Source of the DNA: Pyrinomonadaceae bacterium
GTDB taxonomy: Bacteria > Acidobacteriota > Blastocatellia > Pyrinomonadales > Pyrinomonadaceae
Assembly: GCA_014380365.1 (NCBI GenBank)
Contig: JACMJZ010000013.1
Location: forward strand, 124,001-188,000
Length of the DNA: 64,000 nucleotides
Reading direction: 5' to 3'
Shown: piece by piece, positions 34,720-42,872 of the stretch
Layout: every line of letters begins with the position of its first letter
Numbering within the stretch: the stretch's first letter is position 1
Notes under the pieces: generated by a model
What the model was told of the DNA's origin: nothing
Databases searched by the model: none
The model's input: the letters and a program-made list of their open reading frames with translations, nothing else
Translations under genes and position numbers: made by a program

Positions 34720-35828
34720 TCCCCCCTACCAAGCCCCTCAATCAGCCGTTCGATATCGTCTTCATTGTTGAAAAAGTGCGTCGCCACGCGAATTCCCTCC
34801 GGCTTTTCCGTCACGATGACATTTCGCGCAGCAAGCCGCGCAACGACGCGTGCGGGCTCATCCACCGCAACCAGCGTTTCAGCAGAACGTGCGCACTCAT
34901 CACGGATAGGAGACAGCACCTTCCAGCCGGAAGAGGTCAGGCGCGCCGTCAAATATCGATTCAATAAGAGAACGCGCTCCGCAATATTCCTGGCGCCGAT
35001 GCCGGCCATCATTTCCACCGACGCACCCAGCGCCAAGATGCCGGAGAAATGCGGGCAACCAAGCTCAACGCGCGCCGCAGCGTCCGTGCGTAGATCGACT
35101 TTCCTGTTCTCAACCGCGTACGGATCCTTAACACTCAGCCAGCCAATGGCGCGTGGATGCGAACGCTCCAACAATTCCCTCGAGAGATAGACAAACCCGC
35201 TGCCGTAGCCTGAGAGCATCCACTTATGGCCGGTCGCGCTGAGTGCGTCGATCTTCATTCGTTTCACATCGATCTCAAAAGCTCCGGCTGACTGGGCTGC
35301 GTTCACGACGAACGCATGAGCCCCCTTGAGTTTTCCCAACTGCTCAAGGTCAGTCCGAAAGCCGTTCGAAAACTGAACGTGGCTTAGGCAAATTACTCCG
35401 GTGCGTTCCGTCATCGCGCCGCGGATGTCTTCAACACTCACTTCGCCCGCAACAGCCTTCACCAGGTGCACTGGGATACCTCGGTGGATCCACGGCAGCG
35501 TCGAAACAGGAAACTCCAGATCGCAGGAGATCACGTCGCCGCGCGTTTCCAGCGCATCGACAATCACGTTCATACCGCTGGAGGTGTTTGTCGTTAAGGC
35601 AATTTCATCCGGCTCGGCGTTGATAAACGCCGCCACCTTGCTTCTTACACCCTCGCGTTTCGCCAACCACTCGTCCCAATGCGTATCCCCGTCTTCCATC
35701 ATCTGGCGATAGTATTCAGACGCAGTCTGGCTCGTCCCGCGCGACAGTGGCCCCGCCGCGGCAGCGTTTAGGTACGTTGAATTTTTAGTGACAGGAAACT
35801 GTTTGCGAATGTCGTCCCAATTGATCAT
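34716..35828 (-). CDS. PLP-dependent class V aminotransferase / cysteine desulfurase-like
   Basis: 370 residues from ATG 35828 (MINWDDIRKQFPVTK), where homology begins; an upstream ATG at 35957 would add 43 unmatched residues across the divergent promoter region. Fold type I signs: YLNAAAAGPLS, TTNTSSGMN (phosphate binding), CLSHVQFSNGFRTDLE, VNAAQSAGAF and the PLP lysine in SATGHKWMLSGYG. The family includes cysteine desulfurases, isopenicillin-N epimerases and kynureninase-like enzymes; the exact reaction is not evident. It is divergent from the VWFA gene. Confidence 0.85.
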   Translation of the reverse strand: MINWDDIRKQFPVTKNSTYLNAAAAGPLSRGTSQTASEYYRQMMEDGDTHWDEWLAKREGVRSKVAAFINAEPDEIALTTNTSSGMNVIVDALETRGDVISCDLEFPVSTLPWIHRGIPVHLVKAVAGEVSVEDIRGAMTERTGVICLSHVQFSNGFRTDLEQLGKLKGAHAFVVNAAQSAGAFEIDVKRMKIDALSATGHKWMLSGYGSGFVYLSRELLERSHPRAIGWLSVKDPYAVENRKVDLRTDAAARVELGCPHFSGILALGASVEMMAGIGARNIAERVLLLNRYLTARLTSSGWKVLSPIRDECARSAETLVAVDEPARVVARLAARNVIVTEKPEGIRVATHFFNNEDDIERLIEGLGRGD

Positions 35829-35999
35829 CTTGGACCGAAGATACACGATAGTACTCGGGGTATTCAAAGCCGCGATGAGGGAACGTCTACACGCACATGA
35901 ACCCTCTGGGTATGCACCGCTTTTCCACCCCAGCCTATAAATGTTGTCGTGAAGCAACGCGATGGTTACACTTCACATCCGACTGTTCCAACCAGGACA

Positions 36000-38207
36000 A
36001 TGATTCAACAATTTACTTCCAACTCGTTTAGGGGTCTCCTATCGTTAGCGCACCTCTCTTGTCTCGCCTTCGCTTTCTGCCTGGGCGTCCAAGCCCAGAA
36101 CCCTTCGCCAACTCCCGCGTCACCCGACGATGTTGTGCGCACGAATATCGAACTGGTGCAGACGGATGTAATGGTGTTCGATCGGCGCGGAAACTTTATC
36201 AACGCCCTCAGACCGGAGCAGTTCACTCTCAAACTCGGTAGTCAGCAACGACCAATCTCGCTGATTAGTCGGGTGACTTCGGGCAGCAAACTCGAAGCAT
36301 CCCAACTGGCCGCCGCGCGCGCTGGTTCGGCAGGTCCGCTCGCGCGTGTGGGTGAGTCAACCCCAATGTCCAGTCCCGGCCGCCTCATCTTCTTTTTTGT
36401 CGATGACGTACACCTAAGCGGGGAGAGCCTGGTGCGTAGCCGCAAGGCTTTGTTGCGCTTTGTGGACCAGCAGATGGGTCCCGACGATCAGGTGGCTGTC
36501 GTATCGACCAGCGGACAGGTGGGCTTCTTACAACAGTTGACAGACAACCGGATCGTGTTGCACAGGGCCATCAACCGTTTGGGTTACAAACGCAACCACG
36601 AAGGCTATGTGGGAAAGACGCGGATCACTGAATCCATGGCCAGCCAGATTCAGGATGGAAACAATTCGAGACTCTTCGCCTACCTGATGGAATCCGTGAA
36701 AATTGAACTTGGCCTGGGCGGGGGCGCAGGCCGCGGCGATCACAGCAACGATAGTGCAGGCCAAGCCAGACGAATACTCACGAATCGTATTCGACAGATC
36801 GGCGCTCAAAGCAAAGCGGATACTAACGCCACGCTGGACGTCTTGCGAAGTTTGATGCAGTCGTCAACCGCTCTGCCTGGCCGCAAGCTCATCTTCCTTC
36901 TTTCCGATGGTTTTATAGTTGACCCGCGCGGGTCAAACGCGCTCGACGTGTTGCATCAGCTCACGCAAGCGGCGGCGCACGCGGGCGCCGTGATCTACTC
37001 GATGGATACGCGAGGAACTTTCGGTGAAGCGGGAGTTGATGCGAGCAATAACGACTACGTCGACATGACCAGCCGGCACGCTGGTGTTTCTATCGCAGAG
37101 GCGCTGGGCCCGCGCGAGCCGTTGAGCGTGCTGGCCGAAGAGACGGGTGGTCGCGCTATCTTTAATTCAAACTCGATAGACGACGCGATAAAACAGGCGG
37201 TCAAGGAAACTTCTGACTATTATGTTTTGGCATGGCGGCCTGAAGGTGATGATGAGCGGAGTGGCAAAGCCCGTATCGAGGTGTCGATTCAAGGGCGGCC
37301 GGATCTGCGTGTGCGCTTGCGACGCAACTACTTTAGACCGCAGCTATCCGCAGCGATTGCGCCAGGTAAGACTCCAGCGCCGGCGCCCGCGAAGATTACA
37401 CCTGAGACCGAATTGCTGGTAGCCCTCGGGTCTCCGTACCCACATCGTTCTTTACCGACCTCATTGTCGGTGGGTTTCATGAAAAACTCAGGGTCGGAGG
37501 TTAACCTTCAAGCTTCAATGCAAATCGAGCGAGAAGCCTTTTACGTCGCCGGCTCTGTTGCACCCCAGAAAACTGAAGTAGACGTCATCGGCGCGGCAAT
37601 TGACGATCGGGGTCTCATCTATTCATTCAAGCAAGTCCTGACCGTGCTTCCCCAGACCGCGCAGGAAGCATTGAATACGCCCGTGATGTGGCGTCAGCAA
37701 CTGACTGTCCAGCCGGGGCTCTATCAAGTCCGGATCGCCGTCCGCGAAAGGAAAACCGGCCGCAGCGGCAGCGCCATGCAATGGATTGAAGTACCGCCCC
37801 TGGACCAAACTCGCTTTAGCATGAGCAGCCTGTTCCTTGGTGAAAGGCGCGCCGGTTCTCTTCCGGAGGATAAGCGCGGTCCGGAATCAATACGTGCAGA
37901 TGTGGATCATCGGTTCGCGCGCACGTCCGTCCTGCGCTTTCAAACCTACGTTTACAATGCTTCGCGCGTCGCCGGCGCCACTGATGTTTGGATCCACGCC
38001 CAAGTGCTTCGTGGCAGTCGGCAAGTGTTCGCGCTGCCCCCCAACAGGATTCCTCACGACGTCACCAAAGACCCGACGCGCCTTCCTTACTGGACCGAGA
38101 TTTCGCTTGAAGAACTGCCGGTGGGTCAATATACGTTGCATGTCCTGGCGACCGATCGAGCCGCAAACACAAACGCCTCACAAACAATCAGCTTCTCAGT
38201 CGAATAA
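36000..38207 (+). CDS. VWFA-related domain protein (Acidobacteria type), secreted
   Basis: 735 residues from ATG 36000, with AGGAC just upstream; an ATG at 35949 adds 17 residues. Signal peptide about 1-33 (ending VQA-QN). The N-terminal motif TNIELVQTDVMVFDRRGNFI and the following FTLKLGSQQRPI are typical of the VWFA-related proteins abundant in Acidobacteria. A von Willebrand A domain covers about 120-400 (IFFFVDDVHLSGESL, VAVVSTSG, LIFLLSDGF, IYSMDTRG). The C-terminal 300 residues look beta-rich. Cellular role unknown; probably protein binding in the periplasm or on the surface. Confidence 0.88.
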   Translation: MIQQFTSNSFRGLLSLAHLSCLAFAFCLGVQAQNPSPTPASPDDVVRTNIELVQTDVMVFDRRGNFINALRPEQFTLKLGSQQRPISLISRVTSGSKLEASQLAAARAGSAGPLARVGESTPMSSPGRLIFFFVDDVHLSGESLVRSRKALLRFVDQQMGPDDQVAVVSTSGQVGFLQQLTDNRIVLHRAINRLGYKRNHEGYVGKTRITESMASQIQDGNNSRLFAYLMESVKIELGLGGGAGRGDHSNDSAGQARRILTNRIRQIGAQSKADTNATLDVLRSLMQSSTALPGRKLIFLLSDGFIVDPRGSNALDVLHQLTQAAAHAGAVIYSMDTRGTFGEAGVDASNNDYVDMTSRHAGVSIAEALGPREPLSVLAEETGGRAIFNSNSIDDAIKQAVKETSDYYVLAWRPEGDDERSGKARIEVSIQGRPDLRVRLRRNYFRPQLSAAIAPGKTPAPAPAKITPETELLVALGSPYPHRSLPTSLSVGFMKNSGSEVNLQASMQIEREAFYVAGSVAPQKTEVDVIGAAIDDRGLIYSFKQVLTVLPQTAQEALNTPVMWRQQLTVQPGLYQVRIAVRERKTGRSGSAMQWIEVPPLDQTRFSMSSLFLGERRAGSLPEDKRGPESIRADVDHRFARTSVLRFQTYVYNASRVAGATDVWIHAQVLRGSRQVFALPPNRIPHDVTKDPTRLPYWTEISLEELPVGQYTLHVLATDRAANTNASQTISFSVE

Positions 38208-38348
38208 GCGGGTGTGGCAGCCAAGTGATGAGTTGTTAGGCAGGTAGCTGCCCTATTACAAAGACTCTTTCATTCGGCACGTAATATGAGTTCATTGGAT
38301 CCGCTGGCACTTCGACGAGGTGTATAGTTAACCTCTTAGGAGAAGGTT

Positions 38349-38801
38349 ATGAATGTGGGCAGAATAGTTGCATCAGTAACGATCGAAAACGCTTCGGATC
38401 TTTCAAAGGGCTTGACGTGTGAAGCCCTGGTGGATACAGGTGCGTCTTTAATGGTTTTGCCGAGTGCATGGAAGGATCGGTTCGGCAAGCTCGAATTTTC
38501 AACCGAGATCGAAGTTGAGACAGCGACTCAGGAAACGGTTGCAGCAGAAGTGTGCGGGCCAGTACGCATTCAGATCGAGGGATTCCGTTACATCCTCAAC
38601 GAAGTTGCGTTTGTGGAAATGCATCCAGCCAACGGTGAGTATGAACCGCTGATTGGTTACATCGTTCTGGAACAGAGCCTTGCGGCCGTTGACATGATCG
38701 GTCATCGGCTGGTTCCGATTAAGCACATGGACTTGAAATTACTGAGGCTGGGGCAAGACCCAAGTGTACGCCATTGCTTGAACGAATTTGGTTCAGTCTA
38801 A
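38349..38801 (+). CDS. Retropepsin-like aspartic protease (clan AA)
   Basis: 150 residues with TTAGGAGAAGG before the ATG. The single active-site motif ALVDTGASLMVLP (D32-T-G-A) followed by hydrophobic strands and GYIVLEQSLAAVDM fits a one-domain retroviral-type protease that dimerises. No membrane segment or signal peptide, so it is cytoplasmic. Bacterial stand-alone members are common but their substrates are mostly unknown. It begins the run of small genes that ends with the nuclease at 40776, all on one strand. Confidence 0.85.
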   Translation: MNVGRIVASVTIENASDLSKGLTCEALVDTGASLMVLPSAWKDRFGKLEFSTEIEVETATQETVAAEVCGPVRIQIEGFRYILNEVAFVEMHPANGEYEPLIGYIVLEQSLAAVDMIGHRLVPIKHMDLKLLRLGQDPSVRHCLNEFGSV

Positions 38802-38813
38802 CGGTCACAATTC

Positions 38814-39048
38814 ATGAGCGAGCGGAACACAGATGCGAGAAACGGGAAACCACGACTACACAAACTCGAGTTTCCCGCTAATGACAATACGCCGATCTGG
38901 GAGCAGGTTTTGAGAGAGATTGTCGAAACCAGACGAGAATTGGCTGAACGTTTTGGATCGAATCTATGCGATCGCGCTCGAAACCCGCGCTGATCTCCGA
39001 GACGCTGAAGATCGGCTTGATAAGCTAGAATCCAAACTCGCCCAATAA
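38814..39048 (+). pseudogene. Small coiled-coil ORF broken by a frameshift
   Basis: From ATG 38814 a 59-codon frame (MSERNTDARNGKPRLHKLEF... ETRRELAERF) stops at 38993. The +1 frame continues the charged helical pattern (LDRIYAIALETRADLRDAED, then RLDKLESKLAQ) and stops at 39048. The two parts join at about 38952 into one plausible coiled-coil protein of about 77 residues. A single base change or read error would explain it. No family recognised. Confidence 0.45.
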
Positions 39049-39081
39049 GCCCTCTCCGCAGCCATTACACCGGCTACTAAT

Positions 39082-39474
39082 ATGTACTCAAACGACTATT
39101 GGCTAAAGGCCTCAGAGAATCTTGAGATGGCGTTGCTGGCTCATCAGCGCAAAAAGCACAATGTTTGCGCTAGTCGCGCCTACTACGCCGTCTTTCTGGC
39201 TAGCATCGCCGCGCTGACCGGGTTAACCGATTTGCGTGCCAAGGATAATGAGTGGGATCATGGACAGGTACAGGCCGAGTTGAACCGGCGCTTGATCATG
39301 CGGCGAAAGGTTTTGCCAGCCGAGTTAGGACGAACGCCGATGGACTTAATGGAGTTACGACACTTGGCTGACTACAAGCCTCAATCAGTTTCCGCCATCG
39401 AAGCAAAACGGGCCTGCAATCGTGCCAAAAGATTTCTCTCCTCGGTTGAGAGCGTGTTAGAAGGAAGGCTATGA
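39082..39474 (+). CDS. HEPN-domain protein
   Basis: 130 residues, all helical. NYxxAxENLEMALLAHQ-like first helix (YWLKASENLEMALLAHQRK), CASRAYYAVFLASIAAL in the second and LRHLADYKP near the end are typical of the HEPN family often paired with nucleotidyltransferases. The RNase motif R-x(4-6)-H is not found, so it may not cut RNA. Its stop overlaps the next gene start by ATGA, so the two are translationally coupled, as in toxin-antitoxin pairs, but the partner is not a nucleotidyltransferase. Confidence 0.75.
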   Translation: MYSNDYWLKASENLEMALLAHQRKKHNVCASRAYYAVFLASIAALTGLTDLRAKDNEWDHGQVQAELNRRLIMRRKVLPAELGRTPMDLMELRHLADYKPQSVSAIEAKRACNRAKRFLSSVESVLEGRL

Positions 39475-39737
39475 GCCGGAATGTAAATCGACAAGGCGGG
39501 CCAGTGGCAAATGGGACGGGCGACGCTATCACCCAATACTTGGCTGCGTTGCAGGAATTCTACCCGGCGGCCAAAGGAGCAACGCGAGTGGTTGTCAGGC
39601 CGGACCGTCGTGTGATCGTCAGCGCTCCCTTGCCTACCCGCGCGCGCGACCGGATGCGTCTTTTTGATCAGATGGCGGAAGTCGGAACAAGACTATTACT
39701 GGAGAGTGACGAGTACATTATTCTCTCGGGTCGATGA
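39471..39737 (+). CDS. Small protein coupled to the HEPN gene
   Basis: 88 residues; AAGGAAGG lies 4 nt before the ATG and the start overlaps the HEPN stop by 4 nt. The first 35 residues are polar, the rest shows strand-helix-strand pattern (TRVVVRPDRRVIVS, then RMRLFDQMAEVGTRLLLESD and EYIILSGR). No nucleotidyltransferase motif (GSxxxG, DxD). It could be an antitoxin or structural partner of the HEPN protein. Function unknown. Confidence 0.65.
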   Translation: MSRNVNRQGGPVANGTGDAITQYLAALQEFYPAAKGATRVVVRPDRRVIVSAPLPTRARDRMRLFDQMAEVGTRLLLESDEYIILSGR

Positions 39738-39771
39738 TCAAGCCTACGAGCCTTACCGAGCGAAAGTTCGA

Positions 39772-40776
39772 ATGCTGCTTCGAATAGACAAGGACACACG
39801 CAAGGCGACTCGAGTCAAGGGCGAACCCTTGAGCGCTTTCGGGCTTGATGAACGTGGCCTCCAGGACATTCTGTTTAGGTCTCTGGATCGTCTTCTGCCC
39901 GATGAAGAGCTTTTGCCGATTGCCCAATCGCTGCCAGGCCAAGAAGAGCCAGACATCTTGGCGCTGGACAAAGACGGAAAGCTGTACATCTTTGAGCTGA
40001 AGATTTGGGAGGCGCGATCTGAAAACCTACTACAAGCGCTTCGCTATGGTCAGATTTTCGGCAACCACGATCACGAGCGGCTCGATCAACTGTTCCGCCG
40101 CTCTGACAAAAGCGGGCACCATCTGAAGGCTGCACACGAAGCAAAGTTCAACGTTAGTCTAAAGGATAAAGAATTCAACAGTAAGCAAGTTTTTGTAGTT
40201 CTCACCAACGGTCTTGATTTTCGAACGCGTGAAGCAATTCAGTACTGGGTTTTGGCTGGACTCGACGTCAGAGCCTGGGTTTATCGGATCTATCGCTATA
40301 CGGAAAGTGATTTTCTGATCGAGATACCCCGCTTTGGGGTTCGCGACAATCCTTACGAAGACGTCGATGCGGCATTCTACATATTGAATACGAACTACAG
40401 ATACGAACCGGCTGATCACGAAGATATGATCCACAACAGGAAAGCCGCAGCGTATGGCACGCCATGGAAGCACAAGATCGAAAACCTTGCCAAAGGTGAC
40501 ACCGTGTTCCTTTATCAGTCCGGGGTCGGCATAGTCGCGATGGGCGTTGCGTCAGGAAAGTTGAGTAAGGCGAACTACCATGGGGATCCAAACCAACGCG
40601 ACGAGGAATACTCCATGTCCCTGGAGCGCTTTCAACTTGTCAATCCTCCAGTGTCGGCGGCGAAGATCAAAGAAATCGCTGGCGCGAACTATCGATTCCT
40701 CGGAACCATGTTCTCAATAGATGCCGAAAGCGGAACTAACCTGAAAAGCTTCATTGAAGAACAGAGTTCTGTTTGA
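39772..40776 (+). CDS. PD-(D/E)XK nuclease fused to a PUA/EVE-like domain
   Basis: 334 residues from ATG 39772 (MLLRIDKDTRK). An ATG at 39664 would overlap the previous gene by 74 nt, and GTG 39706 is also possible. Residues about 20-195 resemble NucS/DUF91-type nucleases: D61 in EEPDILALD and E75-L-K77 in LYIFELKIWE form the PD-(D/E)XK centre, and LLQALRYGQ supplies the following helix. Residues about 200-320 look like a PUA/EVE-type nucleotide-base reader (FYILNTNYRYE, KGDTVFLYQSGVGIVAMGVA). Such fusions fit recognition and cutting of modified nucleic acid. It ends the five-gene run and is convergent with glgB. Confidence 0.75.
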   Translation: MLLRIDKDTRKATRVKGEPLSAFGLDERGLQDILFRSLDRLLPDEELLPIAQSLPGQEEPDILALDKDGKLYIFELKIWEARSENLLQALRYGQIFGNHDHERLDQLFRRSDKSGHHLKAAHEAKFNVSLKDKEFNSKQVFVVLTNGLDFRTREAIQYWVLAGLDVRAWVYRIYRYTESDFLIEIPRFGVRDNPYEDVDAAFYILNTNYRYEPADHEDMIHNRKAAAYGTPWKHKIENLAKGDTVFLYQSGVGIVAMGVASGKLSKANYHGDPNQRDEEYSMSLERFQLVNPPVSAAKIKEIAGANYRFLGTMFSIDAESGTNLKSFIEEQSSV

Positions 40777-40787
40777 CCCACGTTAAT

Positions 40788-42872
40788 TCAAGGCTGTTGA
40801 GGTACCTCAAACCATAGCGTCGCTAGCGGCGGCAGCGTGACGAGTGCTGAATATGGTTGGCCGTGAACTGGTTTCTTTTCAGCCTTGATCGACTTCGGCA
40901 TTTTCACTCCGCTGCCGCCATAGATCGCCTCGTCGCTGTTCACGAGCAAGCGGTAGGTTCCCTTCCGCGGCAAGCCGAGTTGATGATTCTCGCGTAGCAC
41001 CGGCGTGAAGTTCCCAACGCAGATCAATTCCTTCCTGGACGAAGGCGAGCGGCGAATAAATGAGACGATGTTTTCCGTCGCATTGTCGGCATCGATCCAC
41101 TGGAAGCCAGCGGGCTCGCCGTCGGCTTCCCATAACGCCGACTGCTTCAAATAGAGTTTATTGAGATTCCGGATCAGACTCTGTATTCCCGCGTGCGGCG
41201 GCTTCTCCAGCAGGTGCCAGTCGAGGCTCTCTTCTTCGTTCCATTCGCGCCACTGCCCAAACTCGCCGCCCATGAACAGCATCTTCTTTCCGGGGTGCGC
41301 CCACATGTACCCGAAGAGCGCCCGCAGGTTCGCAAACTTCTGCCAATCCTCGCCGGGAATTTTGTTTAGCAGCGAGCCCTTCATGTGCACCACTTCATCG
41401 TGCGATAGCGGCAGAATAAAGTTTTCGCTCCACGCGTAGATCAGGCCGAACGTCAACGAATTGTGATTGCCGCCGCGAAAGAGTGGATCAGTTTGGAAGT
41501 ACTTCAGCGTGTCATGCATCCACCCCATGTTCCACTTGAAGTCGAAGCCAAGACCACCCGCGTAAACCGGATGACTAACCATGGGCCAGGCGGTCGACTC
41601 CTCGGCAATCATCATCGCTCCCGGACACTCGCGGTGCGTTACTTCATTCAGCTCTTTCAGCAACGAAATCGCTTCCAGATTCTCCCGTCCGCCAAACTGG
41701 TTCGATACCCACTCACCTTCGTTGCGGCTGTAGTCGAGATAGAGCATTGACGCCACGGCATCGACGCGCAGTCCATCAATGTGAAACTCTTTCAACCAGT
41801 AGAGCGCATTCGCCAGCAGAAAATTTCTCACCTCATTGCGGCCGTAGTTGAAGATGTACGTGCCCCAGTCGGGATGTTCGCCCTTGCGCGGATCCAGATG
41901 TTCATAAAGCGCCGAACCGTCGAAACGCGCCAGGGCAAACGCATCTTTGGGAAAGTGTGCCGGCACCCAGTCCATGATTACGCCGATGCCCTGCTGATGA
42001 AGGTAGTCGATCAGATATCGAAGATCGTCGGGCGTTCCGTAGCGCGCGGAGGGCGCGTAGTAGTTGCTGACCTGGTAGCCCCACGATGGACCATATGGAT
42101 GCTCTTTCAATGGCAGAAACTCGACGTGCGTGAAGCCCATCTGCTTTGCGTAATTTGCCAGCGGCTCGGCCATCTCGCGGTAACTAAGCGAACGGTTGTT
42201 CTCTTCCGACACCCGGCGCCACGATCCGAAGTGGACTTCATAAATCGATAGCGGCTGACGAAAATGCTCGCGGCCGGCGCGCTTCTTCATCCAACGCGAA
42301 TCGCGAAATCTATAGTTTGACTCATGGACGATCGATGAGGTGGCAGGCGGAACTTCTGCGTAGGAAGCGTAAGGGTCGGCCTTGAGAACCTTCGCCAACC
42401 CGGGCGACTTGATCTCATACTTGTACAGCTCGCCGGCCTGTAGATTCGGAATGAATAGTTCCCAAACTCCTGAGGAGCCTAAGGAGCGCATAACGTTCCT
42501 GGCGCCATCCCAGGCGTTGAAGTTGCCGACAACGCTGACTCTTTCGGCGCTTGGCGCCCAGACCGCAAATGAAACTCCTTTCGCGCCTTCGTGAGTAATC
42601 GGGCGCGCACCCAACTTCTGGTAGATAAGTTCGTGGCGGCCTTCGCCAAACAAATGAAGATCGACTTCGCCCAGTGTGGGCGAAAATTCCTGGCGAAATT
42701 CTGACCGTGTCGCATTTCCCGTTGTTCGTTTGTTTGTCGTTTTTTTGGCTGTCTTGCTCGTTCTCTTCGTCTTTGACGCGACATGGCTCTCCGGTGAGCC
42801 CTTGCTGTCGCGCGGGCTTCCGCTTGGCTTCGTCACTTTAGTGCCTTTTTTGCCCGTTGGCTTTTTCGTCAT
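40788..42872 (-). CDS. glgB: 1,4-alpha-glucan branching enzyme with basic N-terminal tail
   Basis: 694 residues. A CBM48-like domain (VSFAVWAPSAERVSVVGNFN) is followed by a GH13 barrel with MDWVPAHF, GLRVDAVAS (nucleophile Asp), IAEESTAWP (acid/base Glu) and PLSHDEVVHMKG. It makes alpha-1,6 branches in glycogen in the cytoplasm. The first about 60 residues are Lys/Thr/Ser-rich (TKKPTGKKGTKVTKPSG) and absent from usual GlgB; a later start is possible but no good one was seen before the homologous part. The ATG overlaps the GH57 stop by 4 nt. Confidence 0.93.
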   Translation of the reverse strand: MTKKPTGKKGTKVTKPSGSPRDSKGSPESHVASKTKRTSKTAKKTTNKRTTGNATRSEFRQEFSPTLGEVDLHLFGEGRHELIYQKLGARPITHEGAKGVSFAVWAPSAERVSVVGNFNAWDGARNVMRSLGSSGVWELFIPNLQAGELYKYEIKSPGLAKVLKADPYASYAEVPPATSSIVHESNYRFRDSRWMKKRAGREHFRQPLSIYEVHFGSWRRVSEENNRSLSYREMAEPLANYAKQMGFTHVEFLPLKEHPYGPSWGYQVSNYYAPSARYGTPDDLRYLIDYLHQQGIGVIMDWVPAHFPKDAFALARFDGSALYEHLDPRKGEHPDWGTYIFNYGRNEVRNFLLANALYWLKEFHIDGLRVDAVASMLYLDYSRNEGEWVSNQFGGRENLEAISLLKELNEVTHRECPGAMMIAEESTAWPMVSHPVYAGGLGFDFKWNMGWMHDTLKYFQTDPLFRGGNHNSLTFGLIYAWSENFILPLSHDEVVHMKGSLLNKIPGEDWQKFANLRALFGYMWAHPGKKMLFMGGEFGQWREWNEEESLDWHLLEKPPHAGIQSLIRNLNKLYLKQSALWEADGEPAGFQWIDADNATENIVSFIRRSPSSRKELICVGNFTPVLRENHQLGLPRKGTYRLLVNSDEAIYGGSGVKMPKSIKAEKKPVHGQPYSALVTLPPLATLWFEVPQQP

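Noticed and set aside
35829-35957. N-terminal extension of the class V aminotransferase from ATG 35957
   Set aside because: The 43 extra residues show no homology and cross the region that should hold the divergent promoters.
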